The position numbers and the translations under genes were made by a program. 64,000 bases of DNA from Sphaerisporangium sp. TRM90804 (lineage in GTDB: Bacteria; Actinomycetota; Actinomycetes; Streptosporangiales; Streptosporangiaceae): contig NZ_JARWAC010000021.1 of NCBI RefSeq assembly GCF_029846175.1, positions 234,041 through 298,040 on the forward strand, given 5' to 3'. Every line of letters starts with the position of its first letter. Position 1 is the first letter of the stretch. Below are positions 1 through 8,841 of the stretch, in pieces. The notes under the pieces were generated by a model, which was given only the letters and a program-made list of their open reading frames with translations, was not told where the DNA came from and did no database searches.

Positions 1-795
1 CACGGCGATGTCTGCGACGCCGAGCTGCTGGCCGAGGTCGTCCCCGGCCACGACGTCGTGCTGAACTTCGCCGCCGAGTCGCACGTCGACCGGTCGATCG
101 AGGGCCCCTCGGCCTTCGTGCGTACCAACGTGCTCGGCACCCAGACGGTCCTGCAGGCCTGCCTGGAGGCAGCCGTGCCCCGGGTCGTCCAGGTGTCGAC
201 CGACGAGGTGTACGGGTCGATCGAGCAGGGCTCCTGGGCCGAGGACGCCCCGCTGCTGCCCCGATCGCCGTACTCCGCCGCCAAGGCCGGGGGCGACCTG
301 CTCGCCCGCGCCTACGCGGTGACCCACGGCCTGCCCGTCTCGATCACCCGCTGCGGCAACAACTACGGCCCGTACCAGTTCCCGGAGAAGGCCGTCCCGC
401 TCTTCGTCACCAACATCCTCGAAGGGCGCGCGATCCCGATGTACGGGGACGGCGAGAACGTCCGCGACTGGGTGCACGTCGACGACCACTGCCGCGGCAT
501 CCAGCTCGTCGCCGAGCGCGGGGAGCCCGGCGAGGTCTACCACATCGCCGGCACGGCCGAGATGACCAACCTGGAGCTGATCGGGCACATCCTGGCCGAG
601 CTGGACGCCGACTGGAGCACCGTCGAGCGGGTGCCCGACCGCAAGGGCCACGACCGGCGCTACTCCCTGGACGACTCCAAGCTGCGCGGCATGGGCTACG
701 CCCCGGCGACCGGCTTCGAGGAGGGCATCGCCGCCACCGTGCGGTGGTACGCCGACAACCCCTCCTGGTGGAAGCCCCTCAAGGACGCCCCGTGA
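1..795 (+). CDS. rfbB: dTDP-glucose 4,6-dehydratase RmlB, 5'-truncated by window edge
   Basis: Extended short-chain dehydrogenase that converts dTDP-glucose to dTDP-4-keto-6-deoxyglucose, the branch point for L-rhamnose and deoxyaminosugars. The frame is open from base 1; 264 residues are visible against about 330 in the family, so the N-terminal Rossmann glycine motif lies outside the window. The catalytic VSTDEVYG motif (Thr-Asp-Glu), the YSAAK Tyr/Lys pair and the NNYGPYQFPEK stretch are present, all diagnostic for this dehydratase. The stop overlaps the rmlD start by 4 bp, so the two genes are co-translated. Function is secure; only the start is missing. Confidence 0.95.
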   Translation, partial: HGDVCDAELLAEVVPGHDVVLNFAAESHVDRSIEGPSAFVRTNVLGTQTVLQACLEAAVPRVVQVSTDEVYGSIEQGSWAEDAPLLPRSPYSAAKAGGDLLARAYAVTHGLPVSITRCGNNYGPYQFPEKAVPLFVTNILEGRAIPMYGDGENVRDWVHVDDHCRGIQLVAERGEPGEVYHIAGTAEMTNLELIGHILAELDADWSTVERVPDRKGHDRRYSLDDSKLRGMGYAPATGFEEGIAATVRWYADNPSWWKPLKDAP

Positions 796-1718
796 CCCGC
801 ATCCTCGTCACCGGCGCCCGGGGCATGCTCGGCACGGCCCTGGTGGCCGCGCTGGAGGCCGAACGCGACGCCGAGGCGCCGTCCCCGGCCGCCGGCGACG
901 GGTCCGCGGTGCGCATCTCACCCGACTGGCGCGGCTGCGACATCCTCGCCTTCGGCCGCGACCGGCTCGACCTCGGCGACCCGCAGGCCGTCGTCGAGAC
1001 CGTGCACCGGGAGAAGCCCGACGTCGTCTTCAACTGCGCAGCCTGGACGGCCGTGGACGACGCCGAGGCCCGCGAGGGGGAGGCGCTGGCGGTCAACGGC
1101 ACGGGCGCCCGCGCCCTGGCGTCGGCCTGCGCCGACCTGGGCACCCGCCTGGTGCACGTCTCCACCGACTACGTCTTCGACGGCACCACGCCCGCCCCGT
1201 ACCCCGAGGACGCGCCGACCGCCCCGGTGAACGCCTACGGCCGCACCAAGCTCGCCGGCGAGCGCGCGGTGCTGGAACTGCTGCCGGACACCGGCTATGT
1301 CGTGCGCACCGCCTGGTTGTACGGCGGCGGCCCCGGGAGCGACTTCGTCCGCACGATGGTCAAGCTGGCCGGGGTGCGCGAGACGGTGAACGTCGTCGAC
1401 GACCAGCGGGGCCAGCCCACCTGCACCCACGACCTGGCAGCCCAGCTCGTGCGCCTGGCCCGCGCGGAGGCGCCCCCCGGCGTCTACCACGGCACCAGCT
1501 CCGGCCAGACCACCTGGTACCACCTGGCCAGGGAGGTCTTCACGCTGCTGGGCGCCGACCCGGCCCGCGTACGCCCCACGACCTCGGCCGACTTCCCCCG
1601 CCCCGCCGCGCGCCCGGCCAACAGCGTCCTGGCCCACACCCGGTGGCACGAGGCGGGCCTGCCGGCGATGCGCGACTGGCGCGCCGCCCTGCGCGCCGCC
1701 TGGCCGCGGCTCACCTAG
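792..1718 (+). CDS. rfbD: dTDP-4-dehydrorhamnose reductase RmlD
   Basis: Final reductase of dTDP-L-rhamnose synthesis (4-keto-L-rhamnose to L-rhamnose nucleotide). The GTG at 792 overlaps the rmlB stop (GTGA); upstream in-frame codons lie within rmlB and are rejected. The 308-aa product starts with a nucleotide-binding GARGMLG loop, carries STDYVFDG and the YGRTK Tyr/Lys dyad, and has the family's usual length. The C-terminal coding bases are echoed just downstream by an imperfect direct repeat. It could also reduce another 4-ketosugar, but pairing with rmlB, and rmlC and rmlA elsewhere in the window, favours rhamnose. Confidence 0.93.
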   Translation: MTRILVTGARGMLGTALVAALEAERDAEAPSPAAGDGSAVRISPDWRGCDILAFGRDRLDLGDPQAVVETVHREKPDVVFNCAAWTAVDDAEAREGEALAVNGTGARALASACADLGTRLVHVSTDYVFDGTTPAPYPEDAPTAPVNAYGRTKLAGERAVLELLPDTGYVVRTAWLYGGGPGSDFVRTMVKLAGVRETVNVVDDQRGQPTCTHDLAAQLVRLARAEAPPGVYHGTSSGQTTWYHLAREVFTLLGADPARVRPTTSADFPRPAARPANSVLAHTRWHEAGLPAMRDWRAALRAAWPRLT

Positions 1719-1787
1719 CGGTCGCCGCCCCGCCCGTCACGTCCGCCTGGCCGTAGCTCGCCTGGCGGTCACCGCCCCGCCCGTCAC
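1697..1787. repeat. Imperfect tandem duplication of the rmlD 3' end
   Basis: About 44 bp spanning the last codons and stop of rmlD (1697-1740) recurs immediately downstream (about 1743-1787) with a few substitutions. Both copies end in the same CGCCCCGCCCGTCAC string. The second copy is non-coding. It looks like a local slippage duplication; no hairpin function is evident. Confidence 0.6.
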
Positions 1788-1899
1788 CGCCCGCCCTCCG
1801 GCGGGTGCCCGGCGGGCCGGGGCACCTCGCCCTGCTCGGCCGGCGGGCGGCTACCCGGCCGCTCCTGGCGCGGCGCCGGGCGGGCCGGCCGGGGGCAGG

Positions 1900-3147
1900 T
1901 CACCAGGTGTTGGTGCGGGACTCGATCACCACGATGTCCTCGTCGACGCGGTCGTCCTTGCGCCAGTCGGACGGGGCGCCCTCGCGGGCCTTGCCGTTGG
2001 GCGCGGGTTCCCGGGTGATCCCGTTGGAGGAGGGTGCCCCGGCGCCTCCGTTGGCCGACGGCTGCCTCGCGCTCCCGTTGGGGACGGTGTCGCGCCCGTT
2101 CGCCTTGGCGGACTCCCCGCCGGCCGTCTTCGCGGCGTTCTCCCGGCTCGTCGTGGCGACGCCCTGCCGGGGCGCGCCGTTCGCCACCGGGCCGGGCGCG
2201 CCCGCCCCGGGCGGGCGGGCGCCGGGCTTGGCCGCGCCCAGCAGCTCGCTGCGGTTGTAGACCGCGGTGGGTTCGTCGGGGTCGTCGTCCATCGCGACGA
2301 GCGGCCTCGGGCGGCGCCCCCGGTGGCGCTGGCCGGTGCCGGATGTGACCCGCTGCACGGTGGCGATGGGGTTGGTGGCCCGCAGGAAGGCGACCACCAG
2401 GGCCAGCAGGCTGCCCACGGCCAGGCCGATCGCGATGTTCCTCGGCAGCTTGCTCGGGGTCAGGCGGGCGGGGTTGGCCTCGTCGACGAACCGGACACCG
2501 CCGCCGTACTGGGTGAGGTCGATCTGGGCGTCGCTCTCCTTGAGCTGGAGCTGGACCACGACCTCGGCCAGCGAGTCGGCGAGCGCGCTGCCGGTGGCGG
2601 CCTGCTTGAGGTTCTTCTCGATGCCGGCGCGGGTGGCGCGGATGCTCTTGACGAGCTGCTCCTGCTCGCGCTTGGCCGCCGCGGAGGTGAGGTCCTGGTA
2701 GGCGGCGACCACCGAGTTGGCGATGCGCGCCGCGGTGGCGTCGGTGCGGGCGCTGGCGGTGACCTCCACGATGCCGCCGCTGGAGGCCGCCGACGCCTCC
2801 ACCCCCTCGCGCAGCGTCTCGATGTCGACGGCCTGCCGGTACTTGGTCGCCAGGATCTCCTGGGCGCGCTCCAGGACGGGCGCCGACTGGGCGAACGCGG
2901 CCCGCTGGGAGGTGTAGGCGATGTAGCTGCTGTCGGACGAGACGCCCTGTCGCAGGAAGGAGGTGCTGCGCGGGTCGGTGACCGCGAACCGCGCGGTGGC
3001 GCTCACGCCGGCGAGGACCAGCACGGTCGCCATGCCCGCGACCACGCCGCACATCAGGATCACCAGGATCGATGACCAGCGGTAGCGCCAGACAGCCTCG
3101 ATGAGCCCGACCTCGGGCCCGGCGTCCTCGTCCTTGACCTCCGCCAC
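1900..3147 (-). CDS. Wzz-like polysaccharide chain-length / co-polymerase protein
   Basis: Membrane protein of the Wzz/polysaccharide co-polymerase type, expected to control exopolysaccharide chain length. An N-terminal membrane helix (about residues 20-45) follows the sequence EAVWRYRW, then comes a large extracytoplasmic, helix-rich segment of about 190 residues, a second helix (NIAIGLAVGSLLALVVAF) and a cytoplasmic Asn/Gly/Ala/Pro-rich tail of about 150 residues with no kinase domain. I prefer the GTG at 3147 (415 aa) because a GAGGAG-type ribosome site precedes it; an ATG at 3165 lacks one. The tail differs from the tyrosine-kinase fusions of Gram-positive bacteria. Confidence 0.75.
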   Translation of the reverse strand: MAEVKDEDAGPEVGLIEAVWRYRWSSILVILMCGVVAGMATVLVLAGVSATARFAVTDPRSTSFLRQGVSSDSSYIAYTSQRAAFAQSAPVLERAQEILATKYRQAVDIETLREGVEASAASSGGIVEVTASARTDATAARIANSVVAAYQDLTSAAAKREQEQLVKSIRATRAGIEKNLKQAATGSALADSLAEVVVQLQLKESDAQIDLTQYGGGVRFVDEANPARLTPSKLPRNIAIGLAVGSLLALVVAFLRATNPIATVQRVTSGTGQRHRGRRPRPLVAMDDDPDEPTAVYNRSELLGAAKPGARPPGAGAPGPVANGAPRQGVATTSRENAAKTAGGESAKANGRDTVPNGSARQPSANGGAGAPSSNGITREPAPNGKAREGAPSDWRKDDRVDEDIVVIESRTNTW

Positions 3148-3266
3148 CAGCCTCGCTCCTCGCATAATGCCCGGCGAAGAGGATTCACCGTGCCTTTGCC
3201 TAGCATTTTAGTGCCGTAAGTGTGCTTGGGAACGGTCTCGGGGCCGGGTGATGACGAACCTTCACC

Positions 3267-4433
3267 TCACCTGCCGCCTTCGGCGACCGCCCCCGCGTCA
3301 CCATGTGAATACGGTGTGTTCGGGGTATTTCCGAGGACCACCTGCAGGATTTCGGCGCGGTATCGCTCCAGCGTGAACCTGGCCTCGGCGTCGGCCCGGC
3401 CGCGCTCCGCCATGGCGACCGCTTCCGGCCAGTCGCGCAGCAGCGCCTCGACCGCGCCGGCCAGCGCGCCGGGGTCGCCGGGCGGGACGAGCACGCCGTT
3501 CACCCCGGGCTCGACGATCTCGCGCAACCCCTGCACCCCGCTCGCCACCACCGGGCGCCGCGCCAGCATGCCCTCCACCGCGACGTTGCCGAAGGGCTCC
3601 TCAAGGGAGGGCACCAGCACGATGTCGGCGTCGTCCATGAAAGGGGACACGGGATCCTGGAACCCCGCGAACACCACCCCCTCGGTCTCGGCGGCGAGCC
3701 CGCGCAGCTCGTCCTCGTACCACTCGTAGCCGGGGAAGACCGCGCCGACCAGCGTGAGCGTCACGTCGTGCCCCCGCCGCCGCAGCTCGGCCACCGCGCG
3801 GATCGCCACGTCGCCGCCCTTGCGCGGCGAGAGCCGCCCGACGAGCACCAGCCTCCCGGCGGGCTCGGCGCGCGCGGGGGAGGGGGTCTCCGGCGCCGGA
3901 ACCCCGTTGTAGACGACCGTGCCGCGCCGCGCGGGAACGCCGCCGTCGGTCAGCGTGGCAAGGCAGGCGCCGCTGTTGGCGATGGTGTGGTGCGCGAACC
4001 GCGCCGGCAGCACGAGCAGCCGCCGCAGCAGCCGGGGGCCGCCCTGCTCGGCCTCGTGCGCGTGGCAGACCACCCGCACCCGCGCCAGCCGGGCCGCCGC
4101 GATCCAGAAGGGGATGGTGATGGTGTTGACGTACACGGCCGACGGGCGCGCCCGGCGCAGCCAGGCGACCATCCTCGGCAGCGTGACCACGACCGCGCCG
4201 GCGAGCCGCACCAGGCCCGCCGGGCGCAGGAGGGCCTTGCGCAGCACCGGTGTCGGCATGATCACGACCTCGGCGCCCAGCGGCCGCAGCCGCTCGGTCA
4301 GCGGCCCGTCCGCGGGCAGCACCACCGTGACCTCGGCCGTCTCCGTCAACGCCCGCACCGACTCGATCAACATCCGGTCGGAACCGTAGAGATCTGGTGA
4401 CGGATGGGCGATGACCACCCGCTGCACGCTCAA
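3267..4433 (-). CDS. Glycosyltransferase family 4-like protein
   Basis: GT-B retaining glycosyltransferase of 388 aa, probably adding one sugar of the exopolysaccharide repeat unit on the cytoplasmic membrane face. The N-terminus has HPSPDLYGSDRM, typical of family 4 acceptor domains. The C-terminal domain has VGRLSPRKGGD and the nucleotide-binding PSLEEPFGNVAVEGMLARRP segment with its E-x7-E pattern. The start is a TTG (4433) six bases after an AAAGGCGG site; a GTG at 4427 is an alternative. It diverges from the next glycosyltransferase across a 101-bp promoter gap. Donor and acceptor are not predictable. Confidence 0.85.
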   Translation of the reverse strand: MSVQRVVIAHPSPDLYGSDRMLIESVRALTETAEVTVVLPADGPLTERLRPLGAEVVIMPTPVLRKALLRPAGLVRLAGAVVVTLPRMVAWLRRARPSAVYVNTITIPFWIAAARLARVRVVCHAHEAEQGGPRLLRRLLVLPARFAHHTIANSGACLATLTDGGVPARRGTVVYNGVPAPETPSPARAEPAGRLVLVGRLSPRKGGDVAIRAVAELRRRGHDVTLTLVGAVFPGYEWYEDELRGLAAETEGVVFAGFQDPVSPFMDDADIVLVPSLEEPFGNVAVEGMLARRPVVASGVQGLREIVEPGVNGVLVPPGDPGALAGAVEALLRDWPEAVAMAERGRADAEARFTLERYRAEILQVVLGNTPNTPYSHGDAGAVAEGGR

Positions 4434-4534
4434 GTAAGGCCGCCTTTCGATATTCTTACTGCGAATATGGCCGTTAGTTGTGTTCCGGAGGATTCGGTAA
4501 TGTTACAGAAACACGCCGTGCATAGGAGACCCGC
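4434..4534. promoter_or_regulatory. Divergent promoter region with small inverted repeat
   Basis: This gap between two divergent glycosyltransferase genes is clearly less GC-rich than its surroundings. It contains ATATTC (4450-4455) and GAATAT (4463-4468) separated by seven bases, a possible operator half-site pair. The rightward gene has an AGGAG ribosome site at 4523-4529. Confidence 0.4.
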
Positions 4535-5647
4535 GTGCGTATCGCGATGATTGGCACCAGAGGCGTCCCGGCACGTTATGGGGGCTTCGAAACGGCGGTC
4601 GAGGAAATCGGCGCGCGCTTGGTAGACGCGGGACACCGCGTTCAGGTTTACTGCCGCGGCGCGGAAGAACCGCTCCGTGAATACAAGGGCATGCGGCTGG
4701 TGCACCTTCCGGCCGTGCGGCACAAGGCGCTGGAGACGCTCAGCCACACCGCGCTCTCGGTGGGTCACCTGCTCGCCCGCCGCACCGACGTCGCCCTGGT
4801 CTTCAACGCGGCCAACTCCCCCCTGCTGCCGGTGATCCGCGCGGCGCGCATCCCGGTGGCCACCCACGTCGACGGGCTGGAGTGGAAGCGGGACAAGTGG
4901 AACGGCGCCGGCCGCCGCTACTACCTCGCCGCCGAGAGGTTCTCGGTGCGGTGGTCACAGGCGATCATCGCCGACGCCGTCGCCATCCAGGACTACTACC
5001 GGGAACGTTACAAAACCGGAAGCGTGATGATCCCGTACGGGGCGCCCATCCAGGAGGCGGCCGACACCGCGCTTCTGGAGCGGTCCGGGTACGAGCCCGG
5101 CCGCTTCCACCTGGTGGTGGCCCGCTTCGAGCCGGAGAACCACGTCGCCGAGATCGTCGCCGGGTACGCGAGGAGCCGGGCCGAGTACCCGCTGGTCGTG
5201 GTGGGCTCGGCCCCCTACGCCGCCGAGTACACCCGGCGGATCCGGGAGATCGCCGACGCCGACCCGCGCATCACGCTGGCCGGAGCCGTGTGGGACCAGG
5301 CCCTGCTCGACGCGCTGTACGCCGGGTGCGCCTCCTACCTGCACGGGCACTCGGTCGGCGGCACCAACCCGTCCCTGCTGCGCGCGATGGGCGCGGGCGC
5401 CCCGGTGATCTCCTACGACGTCGTGTTCACCCGCGAGGTCCTCGGCGGCACCGGCCTGTTCTTCGAGGACGAGGCGGGGCTCGCCGAGATCCTGGAGATG
5501 GCCGAGAAGCGACGCGAGGAGGAGACCGCCCGCGGCGCGGCGGCCCGGGAGCGTGCCAGGACCGCCTACACCTGGGACGACGTCGCCGCCCGGTACGAAC
5601 GCCTGTGCCACGACCTGGCCGCCGGGCGCTCCCCGGCCCAGGGCTGA
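4535..5647 (+). CDS. DUF1972-type glycosyltransferase (rhamnosyltransferase-like)
   Basis: Cytoplasmic glycosyltransferase of 370 aa. The N-terminus MIGTRGVPARYGGFET is the hallmark of the DUF1972 domain found in rhamnosyl- and related transferases of capsule clusters. The second half is a GT family 1/4 nucleotide-sugar domain with HSVGGTNPSLLRAMGAG and a later acidic pair. The GTG start at 4535 follows a strong AGGAG site. The stop is five bases before the flippase start, so both are in one transcript. With rmlB and rmlD nearby, rhamnose is a plausible donor, but this is inference. Confidence 0.82.
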   Translation: MRIAMIGTRGVPARYGGFETAVEEIGARLVDAGHRVQVYCRGAEEPLREYKGMRLVHLPAVRHKALETLSHTALSVGHLLARRTDVALVFNAANSPLLPVIRAARIPVATHVDGLEWKRDKWNGAGRRYYLAAERFSVRWSQAIIADAVAIQDYYRERYKTGSVMIPYGAPIQEAADTALLERSGYEPGRFHLVVARFEPENHVAEIVAGYARSRAEYPLVVVGSAPYAAEYTRRIREIADADPRITLAGAVWDQALLDALYAGCASYLHGHSVGGTNPSLLRAMGAGAPVISYDVVFTREVLGGTGLFFEDEAGLAEILEMAEKRREEETARGAAARERARTAYTWDDVAARYERLCHDLAAGRSPAQG

Positions 5648-5652
5648 CGCCG

Positions 5653-6936
5653 GTGTCCGGCCGGGCGGGACGCCTGCGCGCAATCCTCACCTCGGCCGGC
5701 GGTTCGGTCGCGACCCAGCTCGTCACCGCGCTCGCCAGCCTCCTGCTGCAGCTCGTCGCGGCCAGGGAGCTGGGCGCGGACGGCTTCGCCGGGTTCACCC
5801 TGCTGCTGGCCACCCTCGTCGTGGTGACCACGCTGCACACCGCCTGGGTGGGCGACTCGCTGACCGTTCTCGACCGCTTCGACCCCCGCGTCCGATCCGC
5901 GCTCGGCGTCTCGCTGCTGTCCAGCCTGGCGCTGGGCGCGGTCGCCGGCACGGTGCTGGCCGTGGCGTTCGGCGCGGCCGGCGGGCCCGGCGCCCTGCTG
6001 TTCGGGGCGCTGGTCGTGGTGTGGCTGGTGGAGGACACCTGCCGGCGCGTCCTGGCCGCGCGCATGGAGTTCGGGCGGCTCGCCGCGAACGCCACCCTCG
6101 ACATGGCGGTGGCGTTCGCCGTGCTGGGCGGGTTCTGGCTCACGGGCCCGCCCCGCCTGGAGACGATGCTCGCCGCCATGTGCGCGGGCTCGCTCGCCGG
6201 GGTCGCGCACGCCGTCGCCCTGCTGCCCCGCGAGGAGCTGGCCTGGCCGGGGCTGCGCGGCGCCGACGTGCGCGGGGTCGCCTCGTTCGCCACCTGGAGG
6301 GCGGCGCAGGCCGGGCTGCGCCCGTTGACGCTGATGCTGGCCCGGGTCGCGATCGCCGCCATGGTGTCCGGCGCGGCCCTGGCCGCGACCGAGGGCGCCC
6401 GCCTGCTGCTCGCGCCGGTGCTCACCCTGGTCAACGGGGTAGGGGCGTTCCTGCTGCCGCGCATGGTGCGCGCCCGCGAGAGCGGCCTGCCGCTGCGGCT
6501 GCGCCCGGCGCTGGCGGCCTCGGTCACGTTGACCGCGGTGACCGCGTTCGGCGGGGCGGTGGCGGTGGTGGCGGCCGATCCACTCGAACCCTTCGTGACA
6601 GGCGGGAACTTCACGATCGCCCCGGTCACGGTCGCGGGCTGGGCCGCCTACGCGGTCAGCCTGGCGGTGACGCTGCCGATCAGCATGCTCGCCACGGCTT
6701 ACCGCCACTCCCGGCTGGTGTTCACGGTACGACTGATCGAATCACTGGTGGGCATGGGAGCTCTGCTCGTGTTGCTCGCGTTGCGGCCGGATCTGTGGGA
6801 ACTGGCACCGTTCTGCATCGGCGCGGGTGGTGTGGTGACATCTGTGATCCTGGTCCTGCGGCTGCGCGTCCTCCGAGGACGTGCTTCCCCTTCAACGCCG
6901 GAAAGAGTGAGCCATGCGGCCCAGATTGATGGTTAG
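5653..6936 (+). CDS. Wzx-like polysaccharide flippase, multi-spanning membrane protein
   Basis: Polytopic membrane protein of 427 aa with about 12 hydrophobic helices, consistent with the MATE/polysaccharide-transport (Wzx) superfamily that flips lipid-linked repeat units. The GTG at 5653 is chosen because it lies just after the upstream glycosyltransferase stop; the longer open frame upstream overlaps that gene and is compositionally non-coding. The 3' end overlaps the next gene by 23 bp, indicating translational coupling. Substrate specificity cannot be read from sequence. Confidence 0.78.
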   Translation: MSGRAGRLRAILTSAGGSVATQLVTALASLLLQLVAARELGADGFAGFTLLLATLVVVTTLHTAWVGDSLTVLDRFDPRVRSALGVSLLSSLALGAVAGTVLAVAFGAAGGPGALLFGALVVVWLVEDTCRRVLAARMEFGRLAANATLDMAVAFAVLGGFWLTGPPRLETMLAAMCAGSLAGVAHAVALLPREELAWPGLRGADVRGVASFATWRAAQAGLRPLTLMLARVAIAAMVSGAALAATEGARLLLAPVLTLVNGVGAFLLPRMVRARESGLPLRLRPALAASVTLTAVTAFGGAVAVVAADPLEPFVTGGNFTIAPVTVAGWAAYAVSLAVTLPISMLATAYRHSRLVFTVRLIESLVGMGALLVLLALRPDLWELAPFCIGAGGVVTSVILVLRLRVLRGRASPSTPERVSHAAQIDG

Positions 6937-7948
6937 CGTCCTAGTCGTAGCGGGGCTCAGCACCATGGGCGCGGCCAGGGCCCCGTCCGAGCAGCCCACC
7001 CCGCCGGCGTCCGCCGCCACGCCCTCGGCGATGCCCGTGTCGTCCTGGCGGCAGGCGTTCACCTTCGCCGACCAGCGGGTGGACGAGTCCAGCGGCCTCG
7101 TGGCCAGTCGCGCGCATCCTGGCGCCGTCTGGACGGTGAACGACGGCCAGGGCCCGGTGCGGCTCTTCGCGGTCGATTCGGGCGGGCGCACGCGGGCGGT
7201 GGTGACCCTCGACGGCGTCGAGGGCGTCGACCCCGAGGCGCTGGGCGGCGCCGTGGGGCAGGACGGTAAGAGCTATCTGTACGTGGGCGACATCGGGGGC
7301 AACCCCGTGCCCCGGCCCGACGGCGTGGTCGTGTACCGGCTGGCAGAACCCGCCACGCTGGCGGATGCCAGGGTCAAGGCGACCGCGTACCGCCTGACCT
7401 ACCCCGACGGGCAGCACGACGCCGAGAGCCTTCTGGTGAACCCGCGCAGCGGCCAGCTCTTCGTGATGACGAAGACGGCCAAGGGGGGCGCACTCTACCG
7501 TGCTCCCGCACGGCTGTCCGAGAGCCGGCCCAACATGCTGACCCTCGTGCGTGACTCGCCCTACGTGATCAGCGACGGGCTGATTCTGCCCGACGGCCGC
7601 CTGCTGCTGCGGGGGTACAACAAGGCGCGCGTCTGGAAGGACCTCGACGCGGCGGCGCCCGAGCTGACGCTCGACCTTCCCCAGCAGCGGCAGGGAGAGG
7701 GCGTCGCCGTCACGGCCGACGGCCGCGGGCTGTTGATCTCCAGTGAGGGTGCGCTGTCGCCGGTGTGGCGGATGGATCTCCCCGCGACGCGGGACGAGGT
7801 CCGAGAGGAACGTCCGGCGGTCACCGCGGTGGCGGAGACGGACTCCTTCCCGACGACGGGCATGCTGTGGGGAGTGGGAGGAGGGCTCGCCCTGACGCTG
7901 CTGGCCGCCGGCCTGGTCGTCGCGGTGCGGGCCGAGGGCCGCACCTGA
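6914..7948 (+). CDS. Exported beta-propeller-like protein with FPTTG-type C-terminal anchor
   Basis: 344-aa exported protein of unknown function. An N-terminal signal peptide (about residues 1-22) is followed by a region rich in short beta-strand repeats (VDESSGLVASRAHPGAVWTVND, YVGDIGGN, LPDGRLLLRGYNKARVW) that resembles a six-bladed propeller. Residues 312-316 are FPTTG, followed by about 20 hydrophobic residues and a tail with two arginines. This is the layout of a sortase substrate, though the motif is not canonical LPXTG and could be just a membrane anchor. It overlaps the flippase gene and couples by ATGA to the next gene. Confidence 0.65.
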   Translation: MRPRLMVSVLVVAGLSTMGAARAPSEQPTPPASAATPSAMPVSSWRQAFTFADQRVDESSGLVASRAHPGAVWTVNDGQGPVRLFAVDSGGRTRAVVTLDGVEGVDPEALGGAVGQDGKSYLYVGDIGGNPVPRPDGVVVYRLAEPATLADARVKATAYRLTYPDGQHDAESLLVNPRSGQLFVMTKTAKGGALYRAPARLSESRPNMLTLVRDSPYVISDGLILPDGRLLLRGYNKARVWKDLDAAAPELTLDLPQQRQGEGVAVTADGRGLLISSEGALSPVWRMDLPATRDEVREERPAVTAVAETDSFPTTGMLWGVGGGLALTLLAAGLVVAVRAEGRT

Positions 7949-8841
7949 TGGCCGGTCGCTACCTGGCCTATCCGCCGGGGCGGGGCAACGTCCTGATCCC
8001 CGCGGGCGACCGCAGGTCCGCCGCCGCCGGGCTGTCGCTGGTGACGCTGTCCAAGCCGCTGCCGCTGGCGGCACAGCTCGTCCTGCACGCCGCCACGCGC
8101 GCGCTCGGGCCACGGGTGCTGCCCGGACGGCGCAGAGAATGGCGTCCACCGGTGGAGGAAGGGGCCTGGGCGGCGATCAGCGCGCGGGTCGCCGCGCTCA
8201 CCGGCCCTTTCGACGGCACGGCGGGCTACCTGCGTCCCCAGGCCTCCCGGGCCGGCGGGGCGGCCCTGCTGCTCCTTCGCGCCGGCCGTCCCATCGGGTT
8301 CCTGAAGGTGCGCGAGTCGCCGGCCGAGCTGGAGCGGGAGGCCGCGGCTCTGGCGGCCTTCGAGCCCGGGGACGACGTCGGGTTTCGCGTGCCCGGCGTG
8401 CTGGGCTCGGGCTCGGTGGGGCAGCTGTGGTGGCTGCTGCTGTCGCCGATGGAGCCGGTGCCCGCCAGGCCGGTGCGTGAGGTCGCGGTGGAGAGGCTCG
8501 CCGCGAACATCGGCTCCCGCCTGGCGCGCCGCCTGGCGCGCCCGCCCGGTGTGCCCGAGCACTGGCAGCCCATGCACGGCGACCTCACCCCGTGGAACCT
8601 CCGGCACACCCGCGGCCGGGTGCCCTGGCTGATCGACTGGGAGGACGCCGGTTACGCGCCGCCACACGCCGACGAGGTGTACTACCTGGCCACCCGCCTC
8701 GCCGTGTACGGCGGCCGCCCGCCGGCGCGGGCCTACGGGGAGGCCGCGGGCTACTGGCACGAGCGGGTGAGCCGCCGGGCGTCCGAGGACCGGGAGCTCA
8801 CCCGGCGGCTGCTCGCGGCCCTTGCCGCGCTGGAGGGCTAG
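7948..8841 (+). CDS. Aminoglycoside phosphotransferase-fold (APH/choline-kinase-like) protein
   Basis: 297-aa cytoplasmic protein with the catalytic signature of the APH/choline kinase superfamily: H210-GD-LTPWN (Brenner-type catalytic Asp212 and Asn217) and a metal-binding D230-WE. A lysine near residue 120 (GFLKV) may contact ATP. The first 100 residues are not recognisable. The ATG at 7948 overlaps the preceding stop (ATGA). In a polysaccharide locus it might phosphorylate a sugar or another small hydroxylated substrate; antibiotic resistance is not implied. It ends tail-to-tail with the sulfotransferase, sharing four bases. Confidence 0.72.
   Translation: MAGRYLAYPPGRGNVLIPAGDRRSAAAGLSLVTLSKPLPLAAQLVLHAATRALGPRVLPGRRREWRPPVEEGAWAAISARVAALTGPFDGTAGYLRPQASRAGGAALLLLRAGRPIGFLKVRESPAELEREAAALAAFEPGDDVGFRVPGVLGSGSVGQLWWLLLSPMEPVPARPVREVAVERLAANIGSRLARRLARPPGVPEHWQPMHGDLTPWNLRHTRGRVPWLIDWEDAGYAPPHADEVYYLATRLAVYGGRPPARAYGEAAGYWHERVSRRASEDRELTRRLLAALAALEG

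Noticed and set aside
1784..3052. Long open frame antisense or in shifted frame to the Wzz-like gene
   Set aside because: It is the GC-rich shadow of that gene: Arg/Gly/Pro/Ala-heavy protein, no domain, no ribosome site.
7948..8841. Aminoglycoside resistance gene
   Set aside because: The APH fold is shared by many kinases, the N-terminal half does not match known resistance enzymes, and its place is in a polymer locus.
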